Positions 33,646 to 42,649 of a stretch of 64,000 nt of DNA are shown here, piece after piece. The notes under the pieces were generated by a model that did no database searches, was not told where the DNA came from, and was given only the letters and a program-made list of their open reading frames with translations. The position numbers were made by a program, and so were the translations under genes. The DNA comes from Hymenobacter mucosus (GTDB lineage Bacteria; Bacteroidota; Bacteroidia; Cytophagales; Hymenobacteraceae). Each line of letters starts with the position of its first letter. Position 1 is the first letter of the stretch. Location: positions 744,001-808,000 of the forward strand of contig NZ_FZNS01000001.1 in the NCBI RefSeq assembly GCF_900188255.1. The letters run 5' to 3'.

Positions 33646-34506
33646 ATGAAAAAACTCTGGACCCTCTGTGTTACCCTACTGAGTGTGGTAACAATGGCCT
33701 CAGCGCAAACGATGAGCTGCTGTGCTAAGCCAGCTGCCGCCCCCAATGCAACGGAAGCATTTGCTATGTTAGCTTCCAACGAAGACTTCTCGGGTGGTCA
33801 TGATGCCCCTTTGCCTTTTACCTATCAGGGCAACGGCGAAATGATAGAGTTTAAGACTACGGATGGGCAAACTAGTCGTGCTTTCGCAATCAAGAGCAAC
33901 ATCCGCTCCGATAAGTACCTGCTAATCATTCATGAGTGGTGGGGACTCAATGACTACATCAAACAAGAAGCGGCTCGCTTCGCCAAGGAATTACCAGGTG
34001 TAAATGTGCTGGCCCTAGACCTGTATGATGGTCAGGTAGCTGCCGATGCCGACCAAGCAGGTAAGCTAATGCAAGGTGTGAAAACCGACCGGGCCCAGGC
34101 CATCATTAAGGGGGCACTTTTGTATGCTGGTCCTCAAGCGCAAATTGCCAGCATTGGCTGGTGCTTTGGTGGAGGCTGGAGCATCCAAACCGCACTGCTA
34201 GCTGGTTCAAAAGCCAAAGCGTGCGTAGCCTACTACGGCATGCCTGAGAAAGACGTGACCAAGCTCAAGACATTGAACACCGACGTGCTTTTTGTTTTTG
34301 CTAAGCAAGATAAATGGATCAATGAGCAGGTAGTTGAGCAGTTCAAAAAGGACATGGCCACCGCGAAAAAGAGTCTAACCGTAAAATCCTACGACGCGGA
34401 TCATGCTTTTGCCAATCCGTCAAACCCCAAGTATAATAAGGCCTACGCGGAAGAAGCACATGCTGCTTCGTTAGCTTACTTGAAGAAGGGTCTCAAGCTT
34501 AAGTAA
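33646..34506 (+). CDS. Dienelactone hydrolase family protein (secreted)
   Basis: A 286-residue alpha/beta hydrolase with signal peptide MKKLWTLCVTLLSVVTMASA. The nucleophile is Cys173 in IGWCFGGGWS, as in dienelactone hydrolases. Asp222 (FAKQDKWIN) and His253 (DADHAFANP) would complete the triad. The strand YLLIIHEWWGLNDYI is a family signature. It should cleave ester or lactone bonds in the periplasm; the natural substrate is unknown. A CC pair right after the signal peptide (MSCCAKP) is unusual for this family. Confidence 0.88.
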   Translation: MKKLWTLCVTLLSVVTMASAQTMSCCAKPAAAPNATEAFAMLASNEDFSGGHDAPLPFTYQGNGEMIEFKTTDGQTSRAFAIKSNIRSDKYLLIIHEWWGLNDYIKQEAARFAKELPGVNVLALDLYDGQVAADADQAGKLMQGVKTDRAQAIIKGALLYAGPQAQIASIGWCFGGGWSIQTALLAGSKAKACVAYYGMPEKDVTKLKTLNTDVLFVFAKQDKWINEQVVEQFKKDMATAKKSLTVKSYDADHAFANPSNPKYNKAYAEEAHAASLAYLKKGLKLK

Positions 34507-34546
34507 CTATCCCACGCGCCCTCCCTAGGATGGTCACCACAACTAG

Positions 34547-34585
34547 AAAGCAGAAAGGCTACCCGGTGGGTAGCCTTTCTGCTTT
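34547..34585. terminator. Bidirectional terminator, 18-bp perfect stem
   Basis: An 18-bp perfect stem (34547-34564 with 34568-34585) with a 3-base loop and A/T-rich ends lies between the dienelactone hydrolase gene and the convergent phenylalanine hydroxylase gene. Confidence 0.85.
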
Positions 34586-34781
34586 TGAATAATTAGGTAG
34601 TACAGCGCGTAACACATTAAAAGTAACCGATAGTGCAGAAACCCATTCGCGCACCGCAAAACGGCACTTTGTAGCGGTAGTAGTAACGGCAGTTGGTATC
34701 CCACCCCCACCTACTGGCACATATACCGCAGCCCAAAGCTCACAAGCGGGTTCCTACACTACGGTTTTCTGACAATTATCT

Positions 34782-35516
34782 CTATTCCAGCACTTTCAAT
34801 TGCCAATCGGCAGCCAGCAATGCTGCTAGTTCCGCTACGCTTTCGGTGAGCTGCTCCCAGTTGGTCAACACGAAATACTGCTCCTGAAAGCGCACCTCTG
34901 TGAAGCCAGTATTCAGTACAGTTGCCAGATCAAAGGCGTGACGCGTTGTCTCATCATGCACGCAATGATGAACCTCTCCTGCCGATGACAACAGCCCTGC
35001 TCCGTAGAGGCGGGGTTTGCCATCTTCCAGCACCAAGCCAAATTCTACCGTAAACCAGTACAAAGCCCGCAGCCGCTGCAGTGCCTGTGCATCGTGCGGG
35101 TGCTGGCGGGCTACCTGGCCCAAAAACTGGAGGAAGTTGGCAAATGCTGCATCTGTCAGCAGGGGTACATGCCCGAATACATCATGAAACAGGTCTGGCT
35201 CCGCAATAAAGTCGAATTGCTGCATGCTGCGCAGCCAGGTAGTGGCCGGAAATTTCTTCTCAGCCAGCAAGGCAAAAAACGTAGCGTCATCCACTATCCC
35301 AGCTACTGGCACCAGCGACCAGCCCGTGTATTGGCGTAGCCGTCCGCTTACCTCCGCAAAATCGGGGATGGCATTGCGGTGGAACCCAATACGCTGCAGC
35401 CCCTGCGTAAAGGCAGTGCAAGCGCGCTTGTGCAGCAGGGCCGTTTGGCGGTCGAACAATACTTTCCAAACCAATTGGTCTTGGGGCGTGTACCGATCGT
35501 AATGTTGCTGTAACAT
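34782..35516 (-). CDS. phhA: Phenylalanine 4-monooxygenase
   Basis: A 244-residue bacterial aromatic amino acid hydroxylase. The iron ligands are His111 and His116 in EPDLFHDVFGHVPLL and Glu158 in YWFTVEFGL, exactly the family pattern. Early WSLVPVAGIVDDATFFALLAEKKFP is also typical. It converts phenylalanine to tyrosine with tetrahydropterin and oxygen, either as the first step of phenylalanine breakdown or to make tyrosine. The ATG at 35514-35516 is chosen: it lies right after an intrinsic-terminator-like hairpin in the leader. The frame stays open 225 bp further upstream, but that stretch overlaps the leader structures and adds no domain. Confidence 0.93.
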   Translation of the reverse strand: MLQQHYDRYTPQDQLVWKVLFDRQTALLHKRACTAFTQGLQRIGFHRNAIPDFAEVSGRLRQYTGWSLVPVAGIVDDATFFALLAEKKFPATTWLRSMQQFDFIAEPDLFHDVFGHVPLLTDAAFANFLQFLGQVARQHPHDAQALQRLRALYWFTVEFGLVLEDGKPRLYGAGLLSSAGEVHHCVHDETTRHAFDLATVLNTGFTEVRFQEQYFVLTNWEQLTESVAELAALLAADWQLKVLE

Positions 35517-35529
35517 GGGTAGTAAGCAG

Positions 35530-35633
35530 AAAAAAAGCCCGGCTCCTAGCGGAGTCGGGCTTATTTGAAGATTCAGAGGTGAAGATGCATGTTGCGCTTC
35601 TAGCTTCCGTATCGGCAAAGTAGCCCGACTCCG
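35530..35633 (-). promoter_or_regulatory. Attenuator-like leader of phhA (antiterminator/terminator)
   Basis: On the reverse strand, three segments follow in order: A (CGGAGTCGGGCT, 35633-35622), B (its perfect 12-base complement, 35561-35550) and C (GGAGCCGGGCT, about 35547-35536), then a run of seven T. A pairs with B, or B pairs with C to make a terminator with one mismatch that ends about 14 bp before the phhA ATG. The two pairings exclude each other. What selects between them is unknown: no run of Phe or Tyr codons is found in the short reading frames of the leader. Confidence 0.65.
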
Positions 35634-35697
35634 TCCCACATGGGGCGAATATTGGATAGGCACTTTTTCTTTGCGACTTGGTTCAACATGATATTGC

Positions 35698-35705
35698 AAA
35701 TATAT
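35698..35705 (-). promoter_or_regulatory. Candidate -7 element for phhA
   Basis: TATATTTG on the reverse strand matches the Bacteroidota -7 consensus TAnnTTTG. Transcription from here would give a leader of roughly 175 bases that contains the antiterminator and terminator segments. No good TTG is seen 19 bp upstream, so support is partial. Confidence 0.45.
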
Positions 35706-35759
35706 ACTATTGCAGCAATAGGTTGTATAACACATGACCATGTTTTTTTAGGCCCAATT

Positions 35760-36113
35760 ATTAGTCAATACACCTTGCTACGGCCTACACCCCTTCATTT
35801 ATAGGGTGGTTATGGTCCATACAGTGGTTAATATAGAAAATACCCCTTAAAAATGACAGGCGTTTATCGATAATATTTATATATAAATGCAGTATGGTAG
35901 TAAAGTTCATCACCTCGTTAATATTTAATGAATCATTATAACCCTAACGATACCGTAGTGAAGTCATCCTATTGAAGTAACTAGTGTCCTCATACTAGTA
36001 AATGCTTGTTTGTTAGCATTTTATTATATCGATAGTACCTAGATATGCCGCTGATGCTGCCTATAGCAAGGGAAGCTCACGGTTCCGCACTATCTCGGCT
36101 CGCTCAGTTTTGC
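35760..36113. other. AT-rich gene-free stretch
   Basis: About 350 bp that are clearly more AT-rich than the surrounding genes and hold no credible reading frame. A small hairpin AAATGC/GCATTT lies near 36000-36023. It may contain the distal promoter region of phhA on one side; the rest is unexplained. I see no transposase remnants or clear repeats. Confidence 0.6.
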
Positions 36114-36167
36114 AATCCATAGAAAAGCCTGCTTCCTTACACGAGGAAGCAGGCTTTTCTATGGATT
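36114..36167. terminator. Terminator, 23-bp perfect stem
   Basis: A perfect 23-bp stem (36114-36136 with 36145-36167) with an 8-base loop lies 46 bp beyond the stop of the reverse-strand lipoprotein gene. AGAAAAGCC on one arm gives a U-rich tract on the reverse strand. Confidence 0.8.
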
Positions 36168-36213
36168 ACTGGCTGGATATACCCTAACAGACGAAATGCA
36201 ACCCAGCTACAGC

Positions 36214-36660
36214 TTACTGAACAGGAACGTTAGTTAGCGTACCACTCAGAGTAGCACCACCAGCAAAAGTGCTGGTAAAACTTCCTGATACTGTTCTAAG
36301 TGAAGCGTTGCGCGTAGTACGACCGCTAGCAGTCTTGGCATCTCCCAACTTATCAGAATATACCTCTACCACATCAGTTACGTTGGCTCCAGCCGCCGTC
36401 GGGCTGCTTTGACTGAATGTCAAACGTACTTGGTCTCCACTAGTGAGTTTGCCGCTTATGGTGAGATTCGCAGTGGATCCTTGATAAGTAGCAGATCCTA
36501 TCTGTGCTTGTGGCAGAACATATGGCGGAGCTCCATTTTCGCTTACAGAAACCTCCGTTATGTACATACCTGTATTGGTATTAGAATTTGGATTATCGTC
36601 ATCATCACACCCAGATAGAATAGTGCCAAGAGCAAATACAGCAACAAGTAATCGTTTCAT
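36214..36660 (-). CDS. Small lipoprotein of unknown function
   Basis: A 148-residue protein with a clear lipoprotein signal MKRLLVAVFALGTILSGC followed by an acidic DDDDNPNSN stretch, typical of exported lipoproteins in this phylum. The mature part is beta-rich (NLTISGKLTSGDQVRLTFSQ) and resembles no family I can name. It starts at ATG 36658-36660; 13 upstream residues in frame are not needed. It lies between aroF and phhA on the same strand but is separated from both by strong hairpins, so it is probably its own transcript. Confidence 0.72.
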   Translation of the reverse strand: MKRLLVAVFALGTILSGCDDDDNPNSNTNTGMYITEVSVSENGAPPYVLPQAQIGSATYQGSTANLTISGKLTSGDQVRLTFSQSSPTAAGANVTDVVEVYSDKLGDAKTASGRTTRNASLRTVSGSFTSTFAGGATLSGTLTNVPVQ

Positions 36661-36753
36661 AGGATTTGTGAGTAGGCAAGAAGTTGGTTTAAGCCGCAAT
36701 TTACACCATTGGCAGTAATTGAACGTGCAAGACCAAACTAGGCTAACTATTCT

Positions 36754-36831
36754 AATAGCTATTGGCCACTTACAAAAGCACCCGCCACTGTTAGAAGTAG
36801 CGGGTGCTTTTGTAAGTAGCCAATAGCTATT
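36754..36831. terminator. Terminator of the trp-aroF operon, 32-bp stem
   Basis: A 32-bp stem with a single mismatch (36754-36785 with 36800-36831) and a 14-base loop begins only 2 bp after the aroF stop codon. It closes the trp operon transcript and probably also shields the divergent side. Confidence 0.85.
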
Positions 36832-36833
36832 CG

Positions 36834-37847
36834 CTACTCTAGCTCTTGTCGGAGGGCATATACCTTACGCAAATTGCGAATCAGGCGCGACGATTCCTGG
36901 AAGTTCAGAGTTTGCGCTCCATCGGAGGCAGCTTCTTCCGGCTTCTCATGAGCTTCGTAGATAATACCATCAGCACCAGCCATAACTCCCGCTAGGGCCA
37001 TCGTGGGCACGTATTCGCGGATGCCAATACCGTGGGAGGGGTCTACGATGACAGGCAAGTGCGTCTTTTCTTTGAGGATAGGTACTGCGTTCAAGTCCAA
37101 GGTATTGCGCGAAGCAGTTTCGAAAGTTCGAATTCCTCGCTCGCAGAGGATGAGTTTCTCGTTGCCACCGGAGAATACGTATTCGGCTGAAGACAGCAAC
37201 TCCTCTAGAGTTCCAGAAATGCCCCGTTTGATCATCACGGGCTTATCTACTCCACCCAAGGCATCAAGCAGATTGAAGTTTTGCGTATTGCGCGCTCCTA
37301 CTTGAAACACATCCACATAGTCGTGCATTTCCTCTACCTGCGATACCTGCATTACCTCCGTAATGATTTTGATACCGCGGGCACGGGCCATCTGGTGAAA
37401 TAGCTTCAACCCATCCATGCCAAGGCCGCGGAACGAATAGGGAGAGGAACGAGGCTTGAACACGCCCCCCCGCATGATGCGCACGTTGTTGTCCAGAAGG
37501 TGCTGCATAATAAGCTCCATCTGGGCCTCGCTTTCGATGCTGCATGGTCCAGCAGCCAGCGTGAGAGCTCCCTCTCCTACCCGCACGCCGTCGCCGAGGT
37601 CGAGTACGGTAGGGCGCACGCGCCATTTGCGGCTTACTAGTTTGTATTCGTCTGAAACGCGGTGAATATCCACAATACCGGGTAGCTGGCCAATGGCCCG
37701 CAGGTCGATATCGGCTTTACCGATGGCTACGAGGTAGTGCGCCCGCTGGGTTTTTACCTCCGTAGTTTTGTATTTAAGATCTGCAATGCGGGCTACAATA
37801 GCCTCCTTAGCGGCTTCCGCAATAGTAGGTTCGAGTTGGATTATCAC
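36834..37847 (-). CDS. aroF: 3-deoxy-7-phosphoheptulonate (DAHP) synthase
   Basis: A 337-residue DAHP synthase of the type with an N-terminal ferredoxin-like regulatory domain (residues 1-70, KTQRAHYLVAIGKADIDLRAIGQLPGI) and a KDSA-like barrel: LAAGPCSIESEAQM, RGGVFKPRSSPYSFRGLG, QVGARNTQNFNLL, KRGISGTLEEL, and DPSHGIGIREYVP. It catalyses the first step of the shikimate pathway from PEP and erythrose 4-phosphate. It is the last gene of the trp operon, 66 bp after trpA, so the entry enzyme of the pathway would share tryptophan control. Confidence 0.93.
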   Translation of the reverse strand: MIIQLEPTIAEAAKEAIVARIADLKYKTTEVKTQRAHYLVAIGKADIDLRAIGQLPGIVDIHRVSDEYKLVSRKWRVRPTVLDLGDGVRVGEGALTLAAGPCSIESEAQMELIMQHLLDNNVRIMRGGVFKPRSSPYSFRGLGMDGLKLFHQMARARGIKIITEVMQVSQVEEMHDYVDVFQVGARNTQNFNLLDALGGVDKPVMIKRGISGTLEELLSSAEYVFSGGNEKLILCERGIRTFETASRNTLDLNAVPILKEKTHLPVIVDPSHGIGIREYVPTMALAGVMAGADGIIYEAHEKPEEAASDGAQTLNFQESSRLIRNLRKVYALRQELE

Positions 37848-37913
37848 AGAGCTACGCTGATGTCAGCGTCGATTTTGGAGAATGAGAGAAACAGGAGCAT
37901 GGGGTGCTACTTG

Positions 37914-38696
37914 CTAGGCTAGCACGGACTGCACAAAACGCTGGGCTGCAGCTGGGGCATCATCTACCCCATCTAGCGCCCGAATGAGGGCAGAACCAAT
38001 GATGGCACCCTCGGCATATTGGCAGGCATGTTGAAAGGAGGCTTTATCGCCGATACCAAAACCGATAAGGCGGGGATTACGGAGCTGCATCTCCTCAATG
38101 CGCTGAAAGTACGCTTCTTGTACTCCTTCTGCCTGCGTATTGGCACCACCCGTTGTGCCGGGGCCCGATACCAGGTAGAGAAAGGAATCCGTCAGCTCAT
38201 CAATGCGCCGGATGCGTTCGGGAGCCGTTTGGGGAGTAATCAGAAATACCGGCCGCAAATTGTGTCGCTTGAAGATATCCTGGTACTCGGCCACGTAATC
38301 ATCCAAGGGCAGGTCGGGTAGGATAACGCCATCTACGCCGGCAGCGGCAGCTTCGCGGCAGAAGTTTTCCATGCCGAACTGCATCACTGGATTGAGGTAG
38401 CCCATCAGCAGCACCGGTGTATCGGGCACTGTGCTGCGCAGGTCCTGCAACTGCGTGAATAACACGCGCAGATTCATACCGTTTTGAAGCGCTACCGTAC
38501 TGCTTTGCTGAATTACCGGACCATCGGCTAGGGGGTCGGAGAATGGCATTCCTATTTCAATGAGGTCGGCCCCGGCCTTGGTCAGCGCCTGCAGCACGGG
38601 CACCGTAGACTCTAGGCGGGGGTAACCAGCCGTAAAGTACACGTTGAGCAGGTTTTTGCCTTTCTTCTCAAAGGCTTGTTGGATTCGATTAGCCAT
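37914..38696 (-). CDS. trpA: Tryptophan synthase alpha subunit
   Basis: A 260-residue TrpA. Catalytic Glu lies in DLIEIGMPFSDPLADGP (about residues 44-60) and catalytic Asp in GVDGVILPDLPLDDY (about 119-133). The phosphate-binding end GFGIGDKASFQHACQYAEGAIIGSALI is present. It cleaves indole-3-glycerol phosphate to indole, which tunnels to TrpB. The gene starts 5 bp after trpB, so the subunits are translationally close. Confidence 0.96.
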   Translation of the reverse strand: MANRIQQAFEKKGKNLLNVYFTAGYPRLESTVPVLQALTKAGADLIEIGMPFSDPLADGPVIQQSSTVALQNGMNLRVLFTQLQDLRSTVPDTPVLLMGYLNPVMQFGMENFCREAAAAGVDGVILPDLPLDDYVAEYQDIFKRHNLRPVFLITPQTAPERIRRIDELTDSFLYLVSGPGTTGGANTQAEGVQEAYFQRIEEMQLRNPRLIGFGIGDKASFQHACQYAEGAIIGSALIRALDGVDDAPAAAQRFVQSVLA

Positions 38697-38701
38697 GGGA
38701 A

Positions 38702-39898
38702 TTATGCGAGCGTTTCAGCGTGCTTCAAATACGTTTCCAGGTCTTTGTCGCCGCGGCCAGAGAGGTTTATTACTACCACATCATCGGGCCCGGCCCCTAG
38801 TTGTTGCAGCGCGGCCAGAGCATGTGCCGTTTCCAGCGCCGGAATGATACCTTCCAAACGACTCAATTCAGCCACCGCTCGCAATGCCTGTTCGTCTTCG
38901 ATGCTGATAAAGCGCGCCCGGCCCGAATCGGCCAGGAAGGCATGCAATGGACCGATACCGGGATAGTCGAGGCCCGCCGAAATAGAATAGGGTTCGGTAA
39001 TCTGGCCTTCTTCGTCTTGCATGAGCAGGGTGCGCGAACCATGGATAATGCCCGGTTTACCCAGCACCGATGTGGCAGCCGAATGGCCCGAGTTGACGCC
39101 GTGACCAGCTGCCTCTACGGCTACTAGCTGCACCGCCGGCTCTTCCAGAAAATGGTAGAAAGCCCCGGCCGCATTCGACCCGCCGCCCACGCAGGCTACT
39201 ACGTAGTTCGGCAGCTCAGAGCCCGTTTTTTCTAGGAGCTGCTTGCGCATCTCCTCACTAATAACCGCCTGCAACCGGGCTACTAAATCGGGATACGGGT
39301 GAGGGCCTACCACCGAGCCGATGATGTAGTGCGTATCAACGGGGTTGCTGATCCAGTCACGGATGGCTTCGTTTGTAGCATCCTTGAGGGTGCGGCTACC
39401 GCTCAAGGCCGCGCGCACCTCTGCTCCTAGCAAGCGCATGCGATACACGTTGGGCTTTTGGCGCTCCATGTCAATCTCGCCCATGTATACAATGCACTGC
39501 ATCCCCATGAGCGCGCACACCGTGGCAGTAGCTACTCCGTGCTGGCCGGCCCCGGTTTCGGCAATGATGCGCGTCTTGCCCAAGCGCTTGGCTAGCAAAA
39601 TCTGCCCCACGGTATTATTCACCTTGTGGGCGCCGGTGTGACAGAGGTCTTCCCGCTTCAGGTAAATCCGCGTGTTATATTTTTCCGACAGGCGCTTGGC
39701 TTCGAACAAAGGAGTAGGCCGGCCTACGTAGTCGCGTAACAGCTGCTGGTACTCCGCTTGGAACTCGGGTTCGGCGAGAATATCGAGGTAGCGTTGGCGC
39801 AACTCTTCTACATTAGGGTAGAGCATTTCGGGAATGAATGCTCCGCCAAACTGGCCGTAGTAACCGCGCTCGGTGGGTTGTTGGTAGGTTGTCGTCAT
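38702..39898 (-). CDS. trpB: Tryptophan synthase beta subunit
   Basis: A 398-residue TrpB1-type subunit. PLP is bound by Lys92 in [14 protein letters not shown]. Other signatures are [11 protein letters not shown] at the start, [13 protein letters not shown], the phosphate-binding [12 protein letters not shown] and the C-terminal NLSGRGDKD. It condenses indole with serine to make tryptophan. It sits 12 bp after trpF and 5 bp before trpA. Confidence 0.97.
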   Translation of the reverse strand: MTTTYQQPTERGYYGQFGGAFIPEMLYPNVEELRQRYLDILAEPEFQAEYQQLLRDYVGRPTPLFEAKRLSEKYNTRIYLKREDLCHTGAHKVNNTVGQILLAKRLGKTRIIAETGAGQHGVATATVCALMGMQCIVYMGEIDMERQKPNVYRMRLLGAEVRAALSGSRTLKDATNEAIRDWISNPVDTHYIIGSVVGPHPYPDLVARLQAVISEEMRKQLLEKTGSELPNYVVACVGGGSNAAGAFYHFLEEPAVQLVAVEAAGHGVNSGHSAATSVLGKPGIIHGSRTLLMQDEEGQITEPYSISAGLDYPGIGPLHAFLADSGRARFISIEDEQALRAVAELSRLEGIIPALETAHALAALQQLGAGPDDVVVINLSGRGDKDLETYLKHAETLA

Positions 39899-39910
39899 GA
39901 GTTCAAGGTT

Positions 39911-40573
39911 TCAGGCTGTTGGTCGTAGCGCGGCAAACATCTGCCGCAGCCGTTCGGGGTCTTTTACGCCCGGTGCCGTTTCAAAGCGGCTATTCAGATC
40001 CAAGGCAAACAAGCCTGGCAGGCGCAGGTTCCGTAATGCCTCAGCCTGGGCAAGTTCCAGCCCCCCGGCCAGAAAATACGGCACTGGCAGGTTGTAGTCG
40101 GCTAGCAAGTCCCAATTGAATGCGGTGCCGTTGCCACCGGGCTGGCCCCCTTTCGTGTCAAAGAGAAAGTAGTCGCAGCTACCCACATAAGGCAAGAGGA
40201 CTGCTACATCTAGCGTATCTCCCACTGGGAAGGCCTTGATAACTGGCACGCCAGCTGCCCGTAAGGCTTGGCAGTCGGCGGGGGGTTCGTGGCCGTGCAG
40301 TTGCACCAGGTTCAGCCCTAGTTCTGTTACTCGGGCCTGCACTTCAGCTACCGGAGCATCTACGAACACCCCCACCTTCTGGATATGGGGAGGTAACTGC
40401 TCCAGCGTGGCCCGCACAAGCTGCTCGCCCACGTAGCGGCTTGAATGGGGGTAGAAGATAAAGCCTAGGAAATCGGGGTGCAGGGCTGCTATGGCCGCCA
40501 TATTCTCGGGCTCCCGCATGCCGCACACTTTCAGGTAGGGGGCGGGAGTAGCAGCTAGCGCGGGCGGTACCAT
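39911..40573 (-). CDS. trpF: Phosphoribosylanthranilate isomerase
   Basis: A 220-residue TrpF. The catalytic Cys lies in YLKVCGMREPENM and catalytic Asp in FALDLNSRFETAPGVKD; DFLGFIFYPHSSRYV and QLHGHEPP are also family landmarks. It makes CdRP from phosphoribosylanthranilate. The ATG at 40571-40573 lies 11 bp after trpC; longer open frame upstream would overlap trpC and is rejected. Confidence 0.93.
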   Translation of the reverse strand: MVPPALAATPAPYLKVCGMREPENMAAIAALHPDFLGFIFYPHSSRYVGEQLVRATLEQLPPHIQKVGVFVDAPVAEVQARVTELGLNLVQLHGHEPPADCQALRAAGVPVIKAFPVGDTLDVAVLLPYVGSCDYFLFDTKGGQPGGNGTAFNWDLLADYNLPVPYFLAGGLELAQAEALRNLRLPGLFALDLNSRFETAPGVKDPERLRQMFAALRPTA

Positions 40574-40584
40574 GGGGCAGAAGC

Positions 40585-41400
40585 TTAGAGTAGCGTAATG
40601 GCCTCGGTGGCGCGCAGCTGCTGTACCAAAGCGGCACACGCTTTCTCAGGCCGCGAATGGCGCATAAATGTTTCTCCAATCAGGAATCCCCGGTAGCCTA
40701 CTGCGCGCAGGGCCTCAATATCGGCGGCCGACGTCAGGCCGCTTTCCGTCACCTTCACGTACTCATCGGGGATGCGCTGCGCTAGTTCACCGGAGGTATC
40801 GAGGCTCACGGAGAAGTCGTGCAGGTTGCGGTTGTTTACCCCTACCAAGTTGACGGCATCGGGGTGCAAGGTTTTCTCTAATTCCTCGGCATTATGAATT
40901 TCGAGTAATACTTCCAGGCCCAGGCTCTTAGCTAGGCGGCCCAGGCGCAGCACTTCCTCACCCGTCAGTACCGCCGCAATGAGCAGTACGGCATCGGCCC
41001 CAATGCTCTTGGCCTCCAAAATTTGGTACTCATCTACCACAAAATCTTTGCGGAGGATGGGGCAGAAATTGTAGCGCCGCGCCGTGGTCAGGTCTTCGTT
41101 TTTGCCGCCGAAGAATTCTGTATCCGTCAGCACCGACAGTGCCGAAGCGCCGGCTTGCATGTAGCCTAGGGTGGTGCGCTCTACCGGGGCGTGGGGGTTG
41201 ATGAAGCCCTTGCTTGGCGATTTGCGCTTGAACTCGGCAATGATACCACTGAGGTCGTCGCGCAGTAGGTAGCGGCGCAGGCTCAGCGGCTGAGCGTTCA
41301 TGTAGAGGCTTTTTTCCAGCAGCTTTGCTGGCACCAAGCTTTGGCGGTCGGCTACTTCCTGGCGCTTGTGGGCAACAATTGTATCGAGAATGGTGGGCAT
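40585..41400 (-). CDS. trpC: Indole-3-glycerol phosphate synthase
   Basis: A 271-residue TrpC. The active-site lysine lies in IIAEFKRKSPSKGFI, a second lysine in CPILRKDFVVDEYQI, and EVLLEIHNAEELE and NLVGVNNRNLHDF follow, then SESGL-type TESGLTSAADIEALR. It closes the indole ring of CdRP. Start ATG 41398-41400. It follows trpD by 133 bp and is followed closely by trpF. Confidence 0.95.
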   Translation of the reverse strand: MPTILDTIVAHKRQEVADRQSLVPAKLLEKSLYMNAQPLSLRRYLLRDDLSGIIAEFKRKSPSKGFINPHAPVERTTLGYMQAGASALSVLTDTEFFGGKNEDLTTARRYNFCPILRKDFVVDEYQILEAKSIGADAVLLIAAVLTGEEVLRLGRLAKSLGLEVLLEIHNAEELEKTLHPDAVNLVGVNNRNLHDFSVSLDTSGELAQRIPDEYVKVTESGLTSAADIEALRAVGYRGFLIGETFMRHSRPEKACAALVQQLRATEAITLL

Positions 41401-41533
41401 GGCAAAAGAGTAGAATACGGGCGGCGTAGCACCCCGCATTGGTAAAATAGATTCAAACGATTGTGCTTCCGGGCTAGACCATCCGAAATTAACGGCGCAG
41501 GCTAGCTCAGCATGGCATTACACTACCAAGCAC

Positions 41534-42547
41534 TTACACAGCCACAGCCTGACTCTGCGTAGCCGTAAGCAAGTTGCGCAGCGCCTGCCGGGCTCGCCCC
41601 GAGTCCAATGACTCTTGGGCTGCCGCAAGTGCATCTGCGAAGCTAAACGTGGGCTCCAGGCAACCAATGGCTAGGGCGGCGTTGGCTGTTACTACGTCGC
41701 GTTGGGCGCGGGTGGCACGGCCCTCCAGCACATCTACAAACAACCGGGCCGACTCCTGGGGGGTACGCCCGCCGGCCAGCTCTGCCGGAGTGGTTGTGGT
41801 CAGCCCCAGCTCAGCGGCCGATACTAGTTGCTCGCCAGCAGGTGTAGCCAGCTTGGCCATACCCGTCAGCGACAACTCATCGTATCCATCCAGCGCGTGC
41901 ACTACTGCGTAGCGGGCATCGGTTTGCTGCAATAGGTAGTGATACAAACGCAGCAGCTCCAGACTGAAGGTGCCCGCTACCTGGAATTTGGGTCGGGCAG
42001 GATTCACGAGCGGCCCTAGTATATTGAAGAAGGTGCGCACACCCAGTTCGCGGCGCACAGGCCCAGCGTAACGCATGGCCGGGTGAAACGATGGCGCATG
42101 CAAAAAGCAGATATTGGCTTGCTCTAGCTGGCGCTTCAGTACGTCATTACCCACACCAAACTCTACCCCCAACTGCGCCAGCACATCCGACGAGCCGCAC
42201 ACCGAGGATACGCCAATGTTGCCGTGCTTCGTGACCTTGTAGCCGGCCCCTGCTACTACAAAACAAGCCAGGGTACTAATATTGAGGGTATCCTTGCCGT
42301 CGCCCCCTGTGCCTACGATGTCTACGGTATCGTGGGTACCTAGCTCCGGGTCGCGAGAAAGACTGAGCAGCGCATCCCGGAACCCCGCTAGCTCCGGCAC
42401 TGAAATAGGACGCATCCGGTACACAGCCATAAAGGCCGCCATTTCGGCCGGATTGGCCTCATTCTGCCCGATACGCAGCATCGCCTCCTGAGCCTCTACG
42501 TGAGTCAGGAGCTGCTGCTCGAACAATTGATTAAGAAGATGTTTCAT
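41534..42547 (-). CDS. trpD: Anthranilate phosphoribosyltransferase
   Basis: A 337-residue TrpD. The PRPP-binding loop VDIVGTGGDGKDTLNIST (about residues 79-96) and the KHGNIGVSSVCGSSDVL loop (about 113-129) are intact; FFNILGPLVNPARPK is the usual central motif. It transfers phosphoribose to anthranilate. Start ATG 42545-42547. It stands as a separate gene from trpG, not fused as in some enterobacteria. Confidence 0.95.
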   Translation of the reverse strand: MKHLLNQLFEQQLLTHVEAQEAMLRIGQNEANPAEMAAFMAVYRMRPISVPELAGFRDALLSLSRDPELGTHDTVDIVGTGGDGKDTLNISTLACFVVAGAGYKVTKHGNIGVSSVCGSSDVLAQLGVEFGVGNDVLKRQLEQANICFLHAPSFHPAMRYAGPVRRELGVRTFFNILGPLVNPARPKFQVAGTFSLELLRLYHYLLQQTDARYAVVHALDGYDELSLTGMAKLATPAGEQLVSAAELGLTTTTPAELAGGRTPQESARLFVDVLEGRATRAQRDVVTANAALAIGCLEPTFSFADALAAAQESLDSGRARQALRNLLTATQSQAVAV

Positions 42548-42649
42548 CGACGACGCCAAGCGCAAGCTGGGCGGTTGGTAAGGTAACGGTGGGATTAGGT
42601 GGCCGCATAGCAGTTGGCTACTTCTGCTGCCTTAGGCAAGTAGGTAGTG

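Noticed and set aside
35517..35741. Tyr-rich N-terminal extension of phenylalanine hydroxylase (75 extra residues, five Tyr in the first 30)
   Set aside because: It looked like a possible Tyr-sensing leader, but it overlaps the -7 candidate and the terminator hairpin, and hydroxylases of this family start where the chosen ATG is. The open frame is probably chance.
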